DNA of 64,000 bases from RYN-230 sp963723595 (GTDB lineage: Bacteria > Actinomycetota > Actinomycetes > Streptosporangiales > Streptosporangiaceae). The number at the start of each line of letters is the position of its first letter. The stretch's first letter is position 1. Under the pieces are notes generated by a model. That model was not told the DNA's origin. It made no database searches and was given only the letters and a program-made list of their open reading frames with translations. Shown piece after piece: positions 1 to 15,366 of the stretch. The DNA lies in the NCBI GenBank assembly GCA_963723595.1, contig CAVRRQ010000002.1, positions 1,178,001 through 1,242,000 of the forward strand, written 5' to 3'. A program made the translations under genes and the position numbers.

Positions 1-91
1 TGCGGATCTTTTGTCCCGCCATGTGCCTTCCGTGTCCTTAGGTATTGAGGGCTCGGCTAGCCCGGGGGGGCCACCCCCCCGGACCCCCCGA

Positions 92-144
92 ATCGGCCGG
101 CTCGGTGAGACCCGCCTGCGGCGGGCCCCGCCTCGCCGGCCGAT
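92..144. terminator. Nested hairpin downstream of tuf
   Basis: A perfect 10-base inverted repeat (ATCGGCCGGC at 92-101 and GCCGGCCGAT at 135-144) encloses a second perfect hairpin, CCCGCC-TGC-GGCGGG, at 111-125. It lies about 20 bases past the tuf stop codon, where a terminator is expected. There is no clear U-tract, as is common in actinomycete terminators. A G7/C7 stretch at 64-80 may add structure. Bases 1-90 hold nothing else I can identify. Confidence 0.6.
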
Positions 145-163
145 GGGCCGGGGGCGACCCTTA

Positions 164-1357
<1,194 letters not shown>

Positions 1358-1452
1358 TGGTTTCTCCTCGTTGCGATCTGCCCCACGTCCGTGGGGCCAA
1401 GGCGCTTCCTAGCGCCGTTTCTTCTGTCTGACGTTCTGGTTGGTACTAGCAG

Positions 1453-3550
<2,098 letters not shown>

Positions 3551-3600
3551 TGCTCAGTTCCTCGCTGCTTCGTCTATCGTCGGCCGGTGGGTGCCGCTCA

Positions 3601-4071
3601 TTACCAGCGGTAGTGAGCGAACGCCTTGTTCGACTCGGCCATTTTGTGGGTGTCCTCGCGGCGCTTCACGCTCGCCCCGAGGCCGTTGCTCGCGTCGAGC
3701 AGCTCGTTCATGAGCCGCTCGGTCATGGTCTTCTCCCGGCGCGACCGGCTGTATGAGACCAGCCAGCGCAGGGCCAGGGTGGTGCTCCGGGAGGCGCGAA
3801 CCTCGACCGGCACCTGGTAGGTGGCGCCACCGACCCGGCGGCTGCGCACCTCGAGGGTGGGCTTCACGTTGTCCAGGGCCCGCTTCAGCGTGACCACCGG
3901 GTCGTTGCCCGTCTTGTCCTTGCATCCGTCGAGCGCGCCGTACACGATCCGCTCGGCCAGCGAACGCTTGCCGCTGACCAGCACCTTGTTCACCAGCGCA
4001 GTCACCAGCGGTGAGCCGTAGACCGGATCGGTTACGAGCTGCCGCTTGGTCGCGGGGCCTTTACGCGGCAT
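3601..4071 (-). CDS. rpsG: 30S ribosomal protein S7 (uS7)
   Basis: Primary 16S rRNA-binding protein that nucleates assembly of the 30S head. The 156-aa product starts MPRKGPATKRQLVTDPVYGS and ends SNKAFAHYRW, the standard bacterial S7 termini. The ATG at 4071 is preferred to upstream in-frame starts because it gives the family N-terminus and sits one base after the rpsL stop (TGA-c-ATG), as expected for coupled str-operon genes. The frame is intact. Confidence 0.97.
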   Translation of the reverse strand: MPRKGPATKRQLVTDPVYGSPLVTALVNKVLVSGKRSLAERIVYGALDGCKDKTGNDPVVTLKRALDNVKPTLEVRSRRVGGATYQVPVEVRASRSTTLALRWLVSYSRSRREKTMTERLMNELLDASNGLGASVKRREDTHKMAESNKAFAHYRW

Positions 4072-4072
4072 G

Positions 4073-4447
4073 TCAGCTCTTCTCCTTCTTCGCGCCGTAG
4101 CGGCTCCGGGCCTGCTTACGGTTGCGGACACCCTGGGTGTCGAGGGCGCCACGGATGATCTTGTATCGCACGCCGGGCAGGTCCCGGACCCGGCCGCCTC
4201 GCACCAGCACGATCGAGTGCTCCTGGAGGTTGTGGCCGACGCCGGGGATGTACGCGGTGACTTCGATCTGGCTGGTCAGCCGCACCCGCGCCACCTTGCG
4301 CAGCGCCGAGTTGGGCTTCTTAGGCGTGGTCGTGTAGACGCGCGTGCAGACACCCCGTCGCTGGGGGCTGCCCTTCAGGGCCGGGGTGGTGGTCTTGGCC
4401 ACCTTGTCCTGGCGGCCCTTACGGACCAGCTGCTGGATCGTGGGCAC
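4073..4447 (-). CDS. rpsL: 30S ribosomal protein S12 (uS12), Arg88 variant
   Basis: Decoding-centre protein S12, 124 aa, starting at GTG 4447 (family N-terminus MPTIQQLVRKGRQDK). The first conserved loop, TTPKKPNSALRKVARV, keeps Lys43. The second reads GGRVRDLPGVRY, with Arg at position 88 (codon CGG, genomic 4184-4186) in place of the almost universal Lys of GGRVKDLPG. Lys88 to Arg (Lys87 in E. coli numbering) is a well-known streptomycin-resistance and accuracy-altering substitution in mycobacteria and E. coli. First gene of the str operon, with a leader of about 320 bases upstream. Confidence 0.97.
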   Translation of the reverse strand: MPTIQQLVRKGRQDKVAKTTTPALKGSPQRRGVCTRVYTTTPKKPNSALRKVARVRLTSQIEVTAYIPGVGHNLQEHSIVLVRGGRVRDLPGVRYKIIRGALDTQGVRNRKQARSRYGAKKEKS

Positions 4448-4770
4448 CGCGTCTCCGTCTTCGTTCTCCGCGCCGGCTGGCGCGACGTCTTCTCTGCCGT
4501 TTCCCGCACCCCGAGGCGCGGGTAATTCCAGGCGTTTTGACCGCCCTGACCTGCTGGTTTTCCTAGTCTCTCCGACCCCCGAGGTCGGGTGTGTCGCGGT
4601 GACCACGGCACACAAGCCCCTACCGGAGCCTGGAGTCGAGAGAGGAAAGGCCCGCGCGCTTGGCCACTTACCACGCCTTCCAGCCGCCGGTCATCGACCG
4701 CAAGCCTTCCAGCCATGGCGCCACAGTCCGCTAGCGCACGCGCACCCGCTTCTCAGGGGCGCGATGCCCT

Positions 4771-4799
4771 AGCGTACCCAACCTTTTGCTTACAGGCAA
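4771..4799 (-). promoter_or_regulatory. Predicted sigma-70-type promoter of the str operon
   Basis: On the minus strand, TTGCCT (4799-4794) and TACGCT (4776-4771) are separated by exactly 17 bases, a good match to the principal actinomycete sigma consensus. It lies about 325 bases before the rpsL GTG. The leader between them (4448-4770) holds no credible gene but has small hairpins, such as CCGACC-cccga-GGTCGG at about 4575 and CCCGC/GCGGG at about 4505. The bases from 4800 to 4965 form the upstream region of the divergent dehydrogenase gene. Confidence 0.6.
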
Positions 4800-4965
4800 A
4801 GCGAACGCCGATCAAGGCCCAAGCGGCCCGACCGGATGTCATTTTTCCCTGATGGCAACGGTGAAACCACGCTCGCAGGGTAGCGGGGAGCTGCTGCCAG
4901 TCCCTGCTTCCCGGGATGTTAACCACGGCGGCCGAGCAGATTATTCCAGAAGGGACGCAACTTCC

Positions 4966-5980
4966 ATGACGCAGACCGTTGTCATCACCGGGGCTAGCGC
5001 CGGCATCGCCCGCGCCACCGCGCGGCTGTACGGTGCCCGGGGCGCCAGTGTGGGGCTCATCGCCCGGGGGCAGGCCGGCCTGGACGGCGCCGCGGAGGAC
5101 GTCATCGAGGCGGGCGGCCAGGCGCTCGCCATCCCGGCCGACGTAGCCGACCACGCCCAGGTGGAGAAGGCGGCCACGGAGATAGAGGCGCAGTTCGGTC
5201 CGATCGACGTGTGGATCAACGTGGCCTTCACCTCGGTGTTCGCGCCGTTCGCCGAGATCACGCCGGACGAGTTCCGCCGCGTCACCGAGGTCAGCTACCT
5301 GGGCTACGTCAACGGCACGATGGTGGCCCTCAGCCGGATGCGGCCGCGTAACGCGGGGACCATCGTGCAGGTCGGCTCCGCGCTCAGCGAGCGGGCCATC
5401 CCGCTCCAGTCGGCGTACTGCGGAGCCAAGCACGGGATCAATGGCTTCACCGAGTCGCTCCGCTGCGAGCTCCTGCACGAGCACTCCGGCGTGAACGTCA
5501 CCGTGGTGCAGATGCCGGCGGTCAACACCCCGCAGTTCTCCTGGGTGCTGTCCCGCCTGCCGCGGCACCCGCAGCCGGTGCCGCCGATCTACCAGCCGGA
5601 GGTGGCCGCGCACGGCGTGCTGTACGCGGCGGATCATCCGCGGCGCAAGCAGTACTGGGTCGGCGGGAGCACGGTCGGGCACCCTGCTGGCGCAGAAGAT
5701 CGCGCCCGCGCTGCTGGACCGGTACCTGGCCAGGACGGGGTTCGACGCGCAGCAGACGGATCAGGAGGTGCCGGCGGGCAGCAGGCCGGACAACCTGTTC
5801 GACCCGGTGGATGGGGTGGAGGGTCACGACCATGGTGCGCACGGCATCTTCGACGATCGCTCGCACTCCCGGAGCTGCCAGCTGTGGGCTTCCCACCATC
5901 CGGCGCTGACCGGCGGCCTGGCGGCTGGTGCCGCCCTGGCGGGCGGGCTGCTCGTACGCCGTCTGGCTGGCCGCTCTTGA
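4966..5980 (+). CDS. Short-chain dehydrogenase/reductase with C-terminal membrane anchor (frameshifted)
   Basis: SDR-superfamily NAD(P)-dependent oxidoreductase; substrate unknown. The ATG at 4966 has a GAAGGG-like ribosome site upstream and gives MTQTVVITGASAGIARATA, a Rossmann nucleotide-binding start (TGxxxGI). The catalytic pair is visible as YCGAKHG (YxxxK) after a Ser-containing strand (VQVGSALSE). Frame is lost near 5683: the text reads ACGGTCGGGCACC where ACGGTCGGCACC restores TVGTLLAQKIAPALLDRYL, so one extra G. The repaired gene is 338 codons. Its tail contains a hydrophobic stretch (LTGGLAAGAALAGGLLVRRL), so the enzyme is probably tethered to the membrane. It faces away from the str operon. 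Confidence 0.8.
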
Positions 5981-6033
5981 GCCTGGGGGGCGCTGGCTGG
6001 GTGGCCGGTCCCGCCTCGCTGCTCCGCAACGCG

Positions 6034-6480
6034 ATGCGGGACGACCACACCAGCCACGCCACAGCGGATAGCCGGGCGCGGGTAAACAGCACCGGGGCGT
6101 GGGTGGTCACGCTGGCCCGGGCTGGGTATGGCGTGGCATTGCTGTGTGCCCCGCAGGTGCTCATCAAGCTGACTGGGGATCCGGTTACTGGGCAGCCGGC
6201 TGGCGCATCCCGGGCCCGGCCGAGCGGGAGGGCCTGCGGGGTGGCGCGGGTGCTGGGGGTTCGGCATCTGGTGCAGGCCGGGCTGACCGCGGGGCCCTGC
6301 GGGCCGAGGAGCCGGACCCATCCCTCCCGCTGGCGTCTGGGCGTGGCGGTGGATGTGCTGCACGCTAGCACGATGGTGGGGCTGGCACTGGTGGACCGGG
6401 GGGCGCGGCGGGTGGCCTGGCCGATACAGGGGTCGAGTCGCCTGGCGGCGGCCGGGGCCTTCGCCGCTTCGCGGGATGAG
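6034..6480 (+). CDS. Small membrane protein, unknown function (3' end uncertain)
   Basis: From ATG 6034 (MRDDHTSHATADSRARVN) the frame encodes a plausible small membrane protein with hydrophobic blocks WVVTLARAGYGVALLCAP, RVLGVRHLVQAGLTAG and LGVAVDVLHASTMVGLALVD. Such short 'VARVLGxRHLVQA' proteins are common and uncharacterised in actinomycetes. Past about 6420 the likely frame changes at least once, and no convincing stop occurs before the palindrome at 6506, so the end given is approximate. It follows the dehydrogenase on the same strand and may be cotranscribed. I assign no function. Confidence 0.4.
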
Positions 6481-6505
6481 CCCCGAGGGGAACACGGGCA
6501 GGGGA

Positions 6506-6535
6506 AAGCCCGGGTCGGCCGGCCGACCCGGGCTT
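6506..6535. terminator. Perfect 30-bp palindrome, bidirectional terminator
   Basis: AAGCCCGGGTCGGCC at 6506-6520 is followed directly by its exact reverse complement GGCCGACCCGGGCTT at 6521-6535. It sits between the plus-strand membrane-protein gene and the minus-strand csbD gene, which converge here, so it can terminate in both directions. Runs of A and T close the base of the stem. Confidence 0.75.
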
Positions 6536-6570
6536 GCTCTACGCCGGAGCGAGAAGGTCCGTCTGGCGAT

Positions 6571-6744
6571 CTACTTCTTGAAGGCGTCCTTGACCTTTTC
6601 GCCAGCCTGCTTGAGGTTGCCCTTGGCCTGGTCGGCCTTGCCTTCGGCTTCCATCTGCTCGTTGCCGATGGCCTGGCCGGTCTTCTTCTTGGCCTTGCCC
6701 TTGACCTCGGTGACCTTGTTGGCCGCCTTATCCTCAGTCGCCAT
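6571..6744 (-). CDS. CsbD-like stress protein
   Basis: Small (57 aa), charged, Lys/Glu/Ala-rich protein of the CsbD family. It starts MATEDKAANKVTEVKGKAKK and contains the family pattern of repeated K-x-K-A/G-x(2)-K helices, ending EKVKDAFKK. CsbD proteins are abundant general-stress proteins (sigma-B controlled in Bacillus) whose biochemical role is not settled. ATG 6744 was chosen because it gives the family N-terminus. Monocistronic, between the palindrome at 6506-6535 and the rpoC terminator. Confidence 0.85.
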   Translation of the reverse strand: MATEDKAANKVTEVKGKAKKKTGQAIGNEQMEAEGKADQAKGNLKQAGEKVKDAFKK

Positions 6745-6830
6745 GTTCTGGCTCCTCACCATGCTGGACAGCAATCCCGTGTGGTTCCTTACCCATGCCA
6801 CTGTCCGCAGGGCGGGGACCTAAACGCGCC

Positions 6831-6866
6831 GAAGGCGCCCGGCAGCATTCGCTGCCGGGCGCCTTC
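6831..6866 (-). terminator. rpoC terminator hairpin
   Basis: Perfect 16-bp stem (GAAGGCGCCCGGCAGC paired with GCTGCCGGGCGCCTTC) closed by a 4-base loop, 36 bases beyond the rpoC stop codon. On the minus strand it is followed by GGCGCGTTTAGG, a weak T-run. It is the natural end of the rpoBC transcript. Confidence 0.8.
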
Positions 6867-6901
6867 GCGTTGTCCTGCCGCCCCGCTCCGGGCGGCGCCG
6901 C

Positions 6902-10776
<3,875 letters not shown>

Positions 10777-10860
10777 GTGTGTTATCCCCTGGGGTAGTTC
10801 GGATGAGAGTGGTGCCCCCGGGCGGCCCGGGCCGTCAGGCCCGGGCCACCCGGCACGCTC

Positions 10861-13800
10861 TCACACCTCTTCAACGCTGCTCGGCTCGCGCCGGGACAGG
10901 TCGATACCGAGTTCTTCCGCTGCGCGGAAGACATCCTCATCGGTGTCTCGCATCTCGATGGCTGCGCCGTCACTGGACAGCACCTCGACGTTGAGGCACA
11001 GCGACTGCATTTCCTTGATCAGCACCTTGAACGATTCCGGGATGCCGGGCTCCGGGATGTTCTCGCCCTTGACGATGGCCTCGTAGACCTTGACCCGGCC
11101 CAGCACGTCGTCGGACTTGATCGTGAGCAGTTCCTGCAGGGCGTAGGCGGCGCCGTAGGCCTCGAGGGCCCACACCTCCATCTCCCCGAACCGCTGGCCG
11201 CCGAACTGGGCCTTACCGCCCAGCGGCTGCTGCGTGATCATCGAGTACGGGCCCGTGGACCGCGCGTGGATCTTGTCGTCCACGAGGTGGAGCAGCTTGA
11301 GGATGTAGATGTAGCCCACCGCGATGGGGTCCTTGAACGGCTCCCCGGTACGCCCGTCGAACAGCCGCGCCTTGCCGCTGCTGCCGACCATCCGCTCCCC
11401 GTCCCGGTTCGGCAGGGTGCTGCCGAGCAGGCCGGTGATCTCCGTCTCGCTGGCGCCGTCGAACACCGGCGTGGCCACGGGCGTGCCCGCTTCCGCCTCG
11501 CCCGCGCTGACCGAGCGCAGCCGCTTCTTCCAGTCCTCGTCTTCGCCGTCGATGTCCCAGCCGGACTTGGCCACCCAGCCGAGGTGCGTCTCCAGCACCT
11601 GGCCGACGTTCATCCGGCCCGGGACACCGAGCGGGTTCAGCACGATGTCCACGGCGGTCCCGTCGGGGAGGAACGGCATGTCCTCGATCGGCAGGATCTT
11701 GGCGATGACACCCTTGTTCCCGTGGCGGCCCGCCAGCTTGTCGCCGTCGGTGATCTTCCGCTTCGCGGCCACGTAGACGCGGACCAGCTCGTTCACGCCC
11801 GGAGGCAGCTCGTCGCCGTCCTCCCGGGTGAACACGCGGACGCCGATCACCTTGCCGGACTCGCCGTGCGGCACCTTGAGCGAGGTGTCGCGGACTTCCC
11901 GCGCCTTCTCGCCGAAGATGGCCCGCAGCAGGCGCTCCTCCGGGGTCAGCTCGGTCTCGCCCTTGGGCGTGACCTTGCCGACCAGGATGTCGCCGGTGAC
12001 GACCTCGGCCCCGATCCGGATGATGCCGCGGTCGTCCAGGTCCGCGAGCACTTCCTCGGAGACGTTCGGGATGTCCCGGGTGATCTCCTCCGGGCCCAGC
12101 TTGGTGTCCCGGGCGTCGACCTCGTGCTCCTCGATGTGGATCGAGGAGAGGACGTCGTCCTGGACCAGCCGCTGGGACAGGATGATCGCGTCTTCGTAGT
12201 TATGCCCTTCCCAGGGCATGAACGCGACCAGCAGGTTGCGGCCGAGCGCCATCTCACCCTGGTCGGTGCACGGCCCGTCGGCGATGACCTGGCCGACCTC
12301 GATCCGCTGGCCCTCGGTGACGACCGGCTTCTGGTTGAAGCAGGTGCCCTGGTTGGAACGGCGGAACTTGGCCACCAGGTAGGTGTTCCTGGTCCCGTCG
12401 TCGTTGCCCACGGTCACGTAGTCCGCGCAGGACTCCTCGACCACGCCGGCCTTCTCCGCGACGATCACGTCCCCGGCGTCGGTGGCGGCACGGTATTCCA
12501 TGCCGGTGCCGACCAGGGGCGCCTCGCTGCGGAGCAGCGGCACCGACTGGCGCTGCATGTTCGAGCCCATCAGGGCCCGGTTGGCGTCGTCGTGCTCGAG
12601 GAACGGGATCATGGCCGTGGCCACCGACACCATCTGGCGCGGCGACACGTCCATGTAGTCCACGTCGGCGGTGCCGATGTAGTCGACCTCGCCGCCCTTG
12701 CGGCGGACCAGGACGCGGCTTGCCTCGAACTCACCGTCCGCGCCCAGCGGCGTGTTCGCCTGGGCGATGACGTGCCGGTCCTCCTCGTCCGCGGTCAGGT
12801 AGTCGATCTGGCCGGTCACCCGGCCGCCCTTGACCTTGCGGTAGGGCGTCTCGACGAAGCCGAACGCGTTGACCCTCGCGTACGAGGCCAGCGAGCCGAT
12901 CAGGCCGATGTTCGGGCCTTCTGGCGTCTCGATCGGGCACATCCGGCCGTAGTGCGACGGGTGCACGTCCCGGACCTCGAACCCGGCCCGCTCCCGGGAC
13001 AGTCCGCCCGGGCCGAGCGCGGACAGGCGGCGCTTGTGCGTCAGCCCGGCCAGCGGGTTGGTCTGGTCCATGAACTGGGAGAGCTGGCTGGTGCCGAAGA
13101 ACTCCTTGATCGCGGCGACCACCGGCCGGATGTTGATCAGGGTCTGCGGCGTGATCGCCTCGACGTCCTGGGTCGTCATCCGCTCCCGGACCACGCGCTC
13201 CATCCGGGCCAGGCCCAGCCGGACCTGGTTCTGGATGAGCTCGCCCACGGTGCGCAGGCGGCGGTTCCCGAAGTGGTCGATGTCGTCGGTCTCGATCGGG
13301 ATGACGGACTCGCCGGTCTTCATCTCCTCCTCGCCGGCGTGCAGCCGGACCAGGTACTCGATGGTGGCGACGATGTCGTCCTCGGTCAGCGTGCCCTGCC
13401 GGATCGGCAGGCCCAGGCCGAGCTTCTTGTTGATCTTGTACCGGCCAACCTTGGCCAGGTCATACCGCTTCGGGTTGAAGTACAGGTTCTCCAGCAGCGC
13501 CTGGGCGGACTCCCGGGTCGGGGGCTCGCCGGGACGCAGCTTCCGGTAGATGTCCAGCAGGGCGTCATCCTGGCCGGTGGTGTGGTCCTTCTCCAGGGTG
13601 GCCCGCATCGACTCGTACTCGCCGAAGCGCTCCAGGATCTTCGCGTCGTCCCAGCCGAGCGCCTTGAGCAGAACGGTCACGCTCTGCTTGCGCTTGCGGT
13701 CGATGCGGACGCCGACGCTGTCCCGCTTGTCGATCTCGAACTCGAGCCAGGCGCCGCGGGACGGGATGACCTTGCAGCTGAAGATGTCCTTGTCGGACGT

Positions 13801-14328
13801 CTTGTCCACCTGGCGGTCGAAGTAGACGCCGGGCGAGCGGACGAGCTGCGACACCACGACACGCTCGGTGCCGTTGATGATGAACGTGCCCCGGGGCGAC
13901 ATCAGCGGGAAGTCACCCATGAAGACGGTCTGGCTCTTGATCTCGCCGGTGCTGTTGTTGATGAACTCAGCGGTGACGAACATGGGAGCCGAGTAGTGCA
14001 TGTCCTTGTCCTTGCACTCCTCGACGGAGTACTTGGGCGGCTCGAAGCGGTGGTCCCGGAACGAGAGCGACATGGTTCCCGTAAAGTCCTCGATCGGGCT
14101 GATCTCTTCGAAGATCTCCTCGAGACCGGACTGCTCCGGAACCTCCTTCACACCCGCCTCGCGCGCCGCATCTACCCGTCCACGCCAGCGCTCGTTGCCC
14201 AGCAGCCAGTCGAACGAATCGGTCTGCAGGGCGAGGAGGTCGGGAACCTCAAGAGGTTCTTTGAAACGGGCGAAAGTTACGCGACGAGGGGCTGTACTGG
14301 CGGCCGAGACGCTGCGCGATGCTGCCAA
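10861..14328 (-). CDS. rpoB: RNA polymerase beta subunit
   Basis: Beta subunit of RNA polymerase, 1155 aa, unbroken, closely following actinomycete RpoB from MAASRSVSAASTAPRRVTFA to GIDLSRREPSSVEEV. The start is TTG at 14328 with a strong GGAAGGA ribosome site 6 bases upstream; Streptomyces rpoB also uses TTG. The rifampicin cluster reads GTSQLSQFMDQTNPLAGLTHKRRLSALGPGGL, split here as GTSQLSQFMDQTNPLAG and LTHKRRLSALGPGGL. Asp516, His526 and Ser531 (E. coli numbers) are wild type. Thr518 and Ala522 differ from Streptomyces but match rifampicin-sensitive Bacillus. Own promoter at 14445-14474. Confidence 0.98.
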   Translation of the reverse strand: MAASRSVSAASTAPRRVTFARFKEPLEVPDLLALQTDSFDWLLGNERWRGRVDAAREAGVKEVPEQSGLEEIFEEISPIEDFTGTMSLSFRDHRFEPPKYSVEECKDKDMHYSAPMFVTAEFINNSTGEIKSQTVFMGDFPLMSPRGTFIINGTERVVVSQLVRSPGVYFDRQVDKTSDKDIFSCKVIPSRGAWLEFEIDKRDSVGVRIDRKRKQSVTVLLKALGWDDAKILERFGEYESMRATLEKDHTTGQDDALLDIYRKLRPGEPPTRESAQALLENLYFNPKRYDLAKVGRYKINKKLGLGLPIRQGTLTEDDIVATIEYLVRLHAGEEEMKTGESVIPIETDDIDHFGNRRLRTVGELIQNQVRLGLARMERVVRERMTTQDVEAITPQTLINIRPVVAAIKEFFGTSQLSQFMDQTNPLAGLTHKRRLSALGPGGLSRERAGFEVRDVHPSHYGRMCPIETPEGPNIGLIGSLASYARVNAFGFVETPYRKVKGGRVTGQIDYLTADEEDRHVIAQANTPLGADGEFEASRVLVRRKGGEVDYIGTADVDYMDVSPRQMVSVATAMIPFLEHDDANRALMGSNMQRQSVPLLRSEAPLVGTGMEYRAATDAGDVIVAEKAGVVEESCADYVTVGNDDGTRNTYLVAKFRRSNQGTCFNQKPVVTEGQRIEVGQVIADGPCTDQGEMALGRNLLVAFMPWEGHNYEDAIILSQRLVQDDVLSSIHIEEHEVDARDTKLGPEEITRDIPNVSEEVLADLDDRGIIRIGAEVVTGDILVGKVTPKGETELTPEERLLRAIFGEKAREVRDTSLKVPHGESGKVIGVRVFTREDGDELPPGVNELVRVYVAAKRKITDGDKLAGRHGNKGVIAKILPIEDMPFLPDGTAVDIVLNPLGVPGRMNVGQVLETHLGWVAKSGWDIDGEDEDWKKRLRSVSAGEAEAGTPVATPVFDGASETEITGLLGSTLPNRDGERMVGSSGKARLFDGRTGEPFKDPIAVGYIYILKLLHLVDDKIHARSTGPYSMITQQPLGGKAQFGGQRFGEMEVWALEAYGAAYALQELLTIKSDDVLGRVKVYEAIVKGENIPEPGIPESFKVLIKEMQSLCLNVEVLSSDGAAIEMRDTDEDVFRAAEELGIDLSRREPSSVEEV

Positions 14329-14443
14329 CAGGGGTCCTTCCGAGCTTGTGGCCGACTTCTCACCGCACGCACACGAAACGCCCTGCGGCGATGCCGCGAG
14401 GGTTCTGGGATGCCGAGGACGTCAAGAGTGCAGCGCAAATTGG

Positions 14444-14466
14444 CAGTGTAGCCCACGGCTACACTG
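14444..14466. promoter_or_regulatory. Palindrome overlapping the rpoB -10 element (possible operator)
   Basis: CAGTGTAGCC-CAC-GGCTACACTG, perfect 10-base arms with a 3-base centre. The right arm lies in the spacer and the left arm contains the minus-strand -10 hexamer TACACT. A perfect dyad over the -10 of a core transcription gene suggests a repressor site or a structured 5' end of the mRNA. No binding protein can be named. Confidence 0.55.
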
Positions 14467-14474
14467 CTCGTCAA
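14445..14474 (-). promoter_or_regulatory. Predicted rpoB promoter
   Basis: Minus-strand TTGACG (14474-14469), 18-base spacer, TACACT (14450-14445): a near-consensus housekeeping promoter. It is about 117 bases upstream of the rpoB TTG start, giving a leader of roughly 105-110 bases. This is the best promoter match I found in the window. Confidence 0.65.
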
Positions 14475-14856
14475 CTGTATCTCACTCTGAGGTTCACGGT
14501 TGCTCCGCAGCATGGCTCGTTCGTGGCAAAACGTCAAGTCCGACGCCACGTGGTCTCGTCATATCGGTGACGTGACGAACACCACATTCGGTTGTGCGTT
14601 GATTACTTGTACCAACGGGTAAGCCTAGCAGTTCTATTCCGGCACGCCCTGACCGTGAGCCTCACGCACCGGGCCCTCCCGCGGGCCCGCACCCCGGCGA
14701 GCACCTGCACATCCGCAACGTCCGCGGGCCACGCCGCCCGAAAAGGCACCCAGTCCGCAGGACAGTTCTCGCCCCCAGGACGCAGGCGGGCGAGCCGGGC
14801 CGCGCGCCGGGCTGCGCGCGCGCGCGGCCTGGCAACGACCGGTCGTAACGGGATCG
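14475..14856. other. rplL-rpoB intergenic region, no gene seen
   Basis: About 380 bases with no credible ORF. It contains a 7-bp stem CGGGCCC-tcccgc-GGGCCCG-type hairpin at about 14670-14690, a GC-only alternating stretch at about 14800-14830, and GTAACG-ggat-CGTTAC at 14849-14864 across the rplL stop. These may attenuate readthrough from rplJL into rpoBC. A second TTGACG occurs on the minus strand at 14537-14532 without a convincing -10. Confidence 0.4.
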
Positions 14857-15246
14857 TTACTTGACGGTGACCGAGGCGCCGGCGCCTTCCAGGGCGGCCT
14901 TGGCCTTCTCCGCGGTCTCCTTGTTGACCTGCTCCAGGAGCGGCTTGGGCGCGGAGTCCACCAGGTCCTTGGCCTCCTTGAGGCCCAGGCTGGTCAGCGT
15001 GCGGACTTCCTTGATGACCTGGATCTTCTTGTCGCCCGCGCCCTCGAGGATGACGTCGAACTCATCCTTCTCCTCGGGTGCCTCCGCGGCGGCGCCGCCG
15101 CCGCCCGCCGCCGCGGCGGCGACCGCCACCGGGGCGGCGGCCTTCACGTCGAAGGTGTCCTCGAACTGCTTCACGAACTCGGACAGCTCGAGCAGCGTCA
15201 TCTCCTTGAACGCGTCGAGCAGGTCGTCGGTGCTGATCTTCGCCAT
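14857..15246 (-). CDS. rplL: 50S ribosomal protein L7/L12 (bL12)
   Basis: Ribosomal stalk protein that recruits the GTPase factors. 129 aa, intact. The N-terminal dimerisation helix (MAKISTDDLLDAFKEMTLLE), the Ala/Gly hinge and the C-terminal factor-binding domain (KKIQVIKEVRTLTSLGLKEA) are all present. It follows rplJ after 120 bases that contain a direct repeat. ATG 15246 has a purine-rich AGGAAGAGGAAG site upstream. Confidence 0.97.
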   Translation of the reverse strand: MAKISTDDLLDAFKEMTLLELSEFVKQFEDTFDVKAAAPVAVAAAAAGGGGAAAEAPEEKDEFDVILEGAGDKKIQVIKEVRTLTSLGLKEAKDLVDSAPKPLLEQVNKETAEKAKAALEGAGASVTVK

Positions 15247-15287
15247 GGGTGCTTCTTCCTCTTCCTGAAATTTCCTACGTTGCTGTG

Positions 15288-15366
15288 CTTGCTCGCTGGC
15301 CGCTACGGCGCCCAGCTGGGGCTTGCTCGCTGGCCGCTACGGCGCCCAGCTGGCTTGCTCGCTGCG
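15288..15366. repeat. 32-bp direct repeat between rplJ and rplL
   Basis: Copy 1 at 15288-15319 and copy 2 at 15322-15353 are identical, each starting CTTGCTCGCTGGCCGCTACG and ending GGCGCCCAGCTGG. A truncated third copy (CTTGCTCGCTG) begins at 15354 and runs into the rplJ stop codon. The repeat occupies most of the 120-base intergenic space. Confidence 0.85.

Noticed and set aside
4966..5980. SDR gene as a true pseudogene
   Set aside because: One +1 indel in a GGG run, with the rest fully conserved, matches the window-wide error pattern.
13020..13100. Rifampicin-resistance-like changes Thr518 and Ala522 in RpoB
   Set aside because: Bacillus and other rifampicin-sensitive bacteria have the same residues; the key positions 516, 526 and 531 are wild type.
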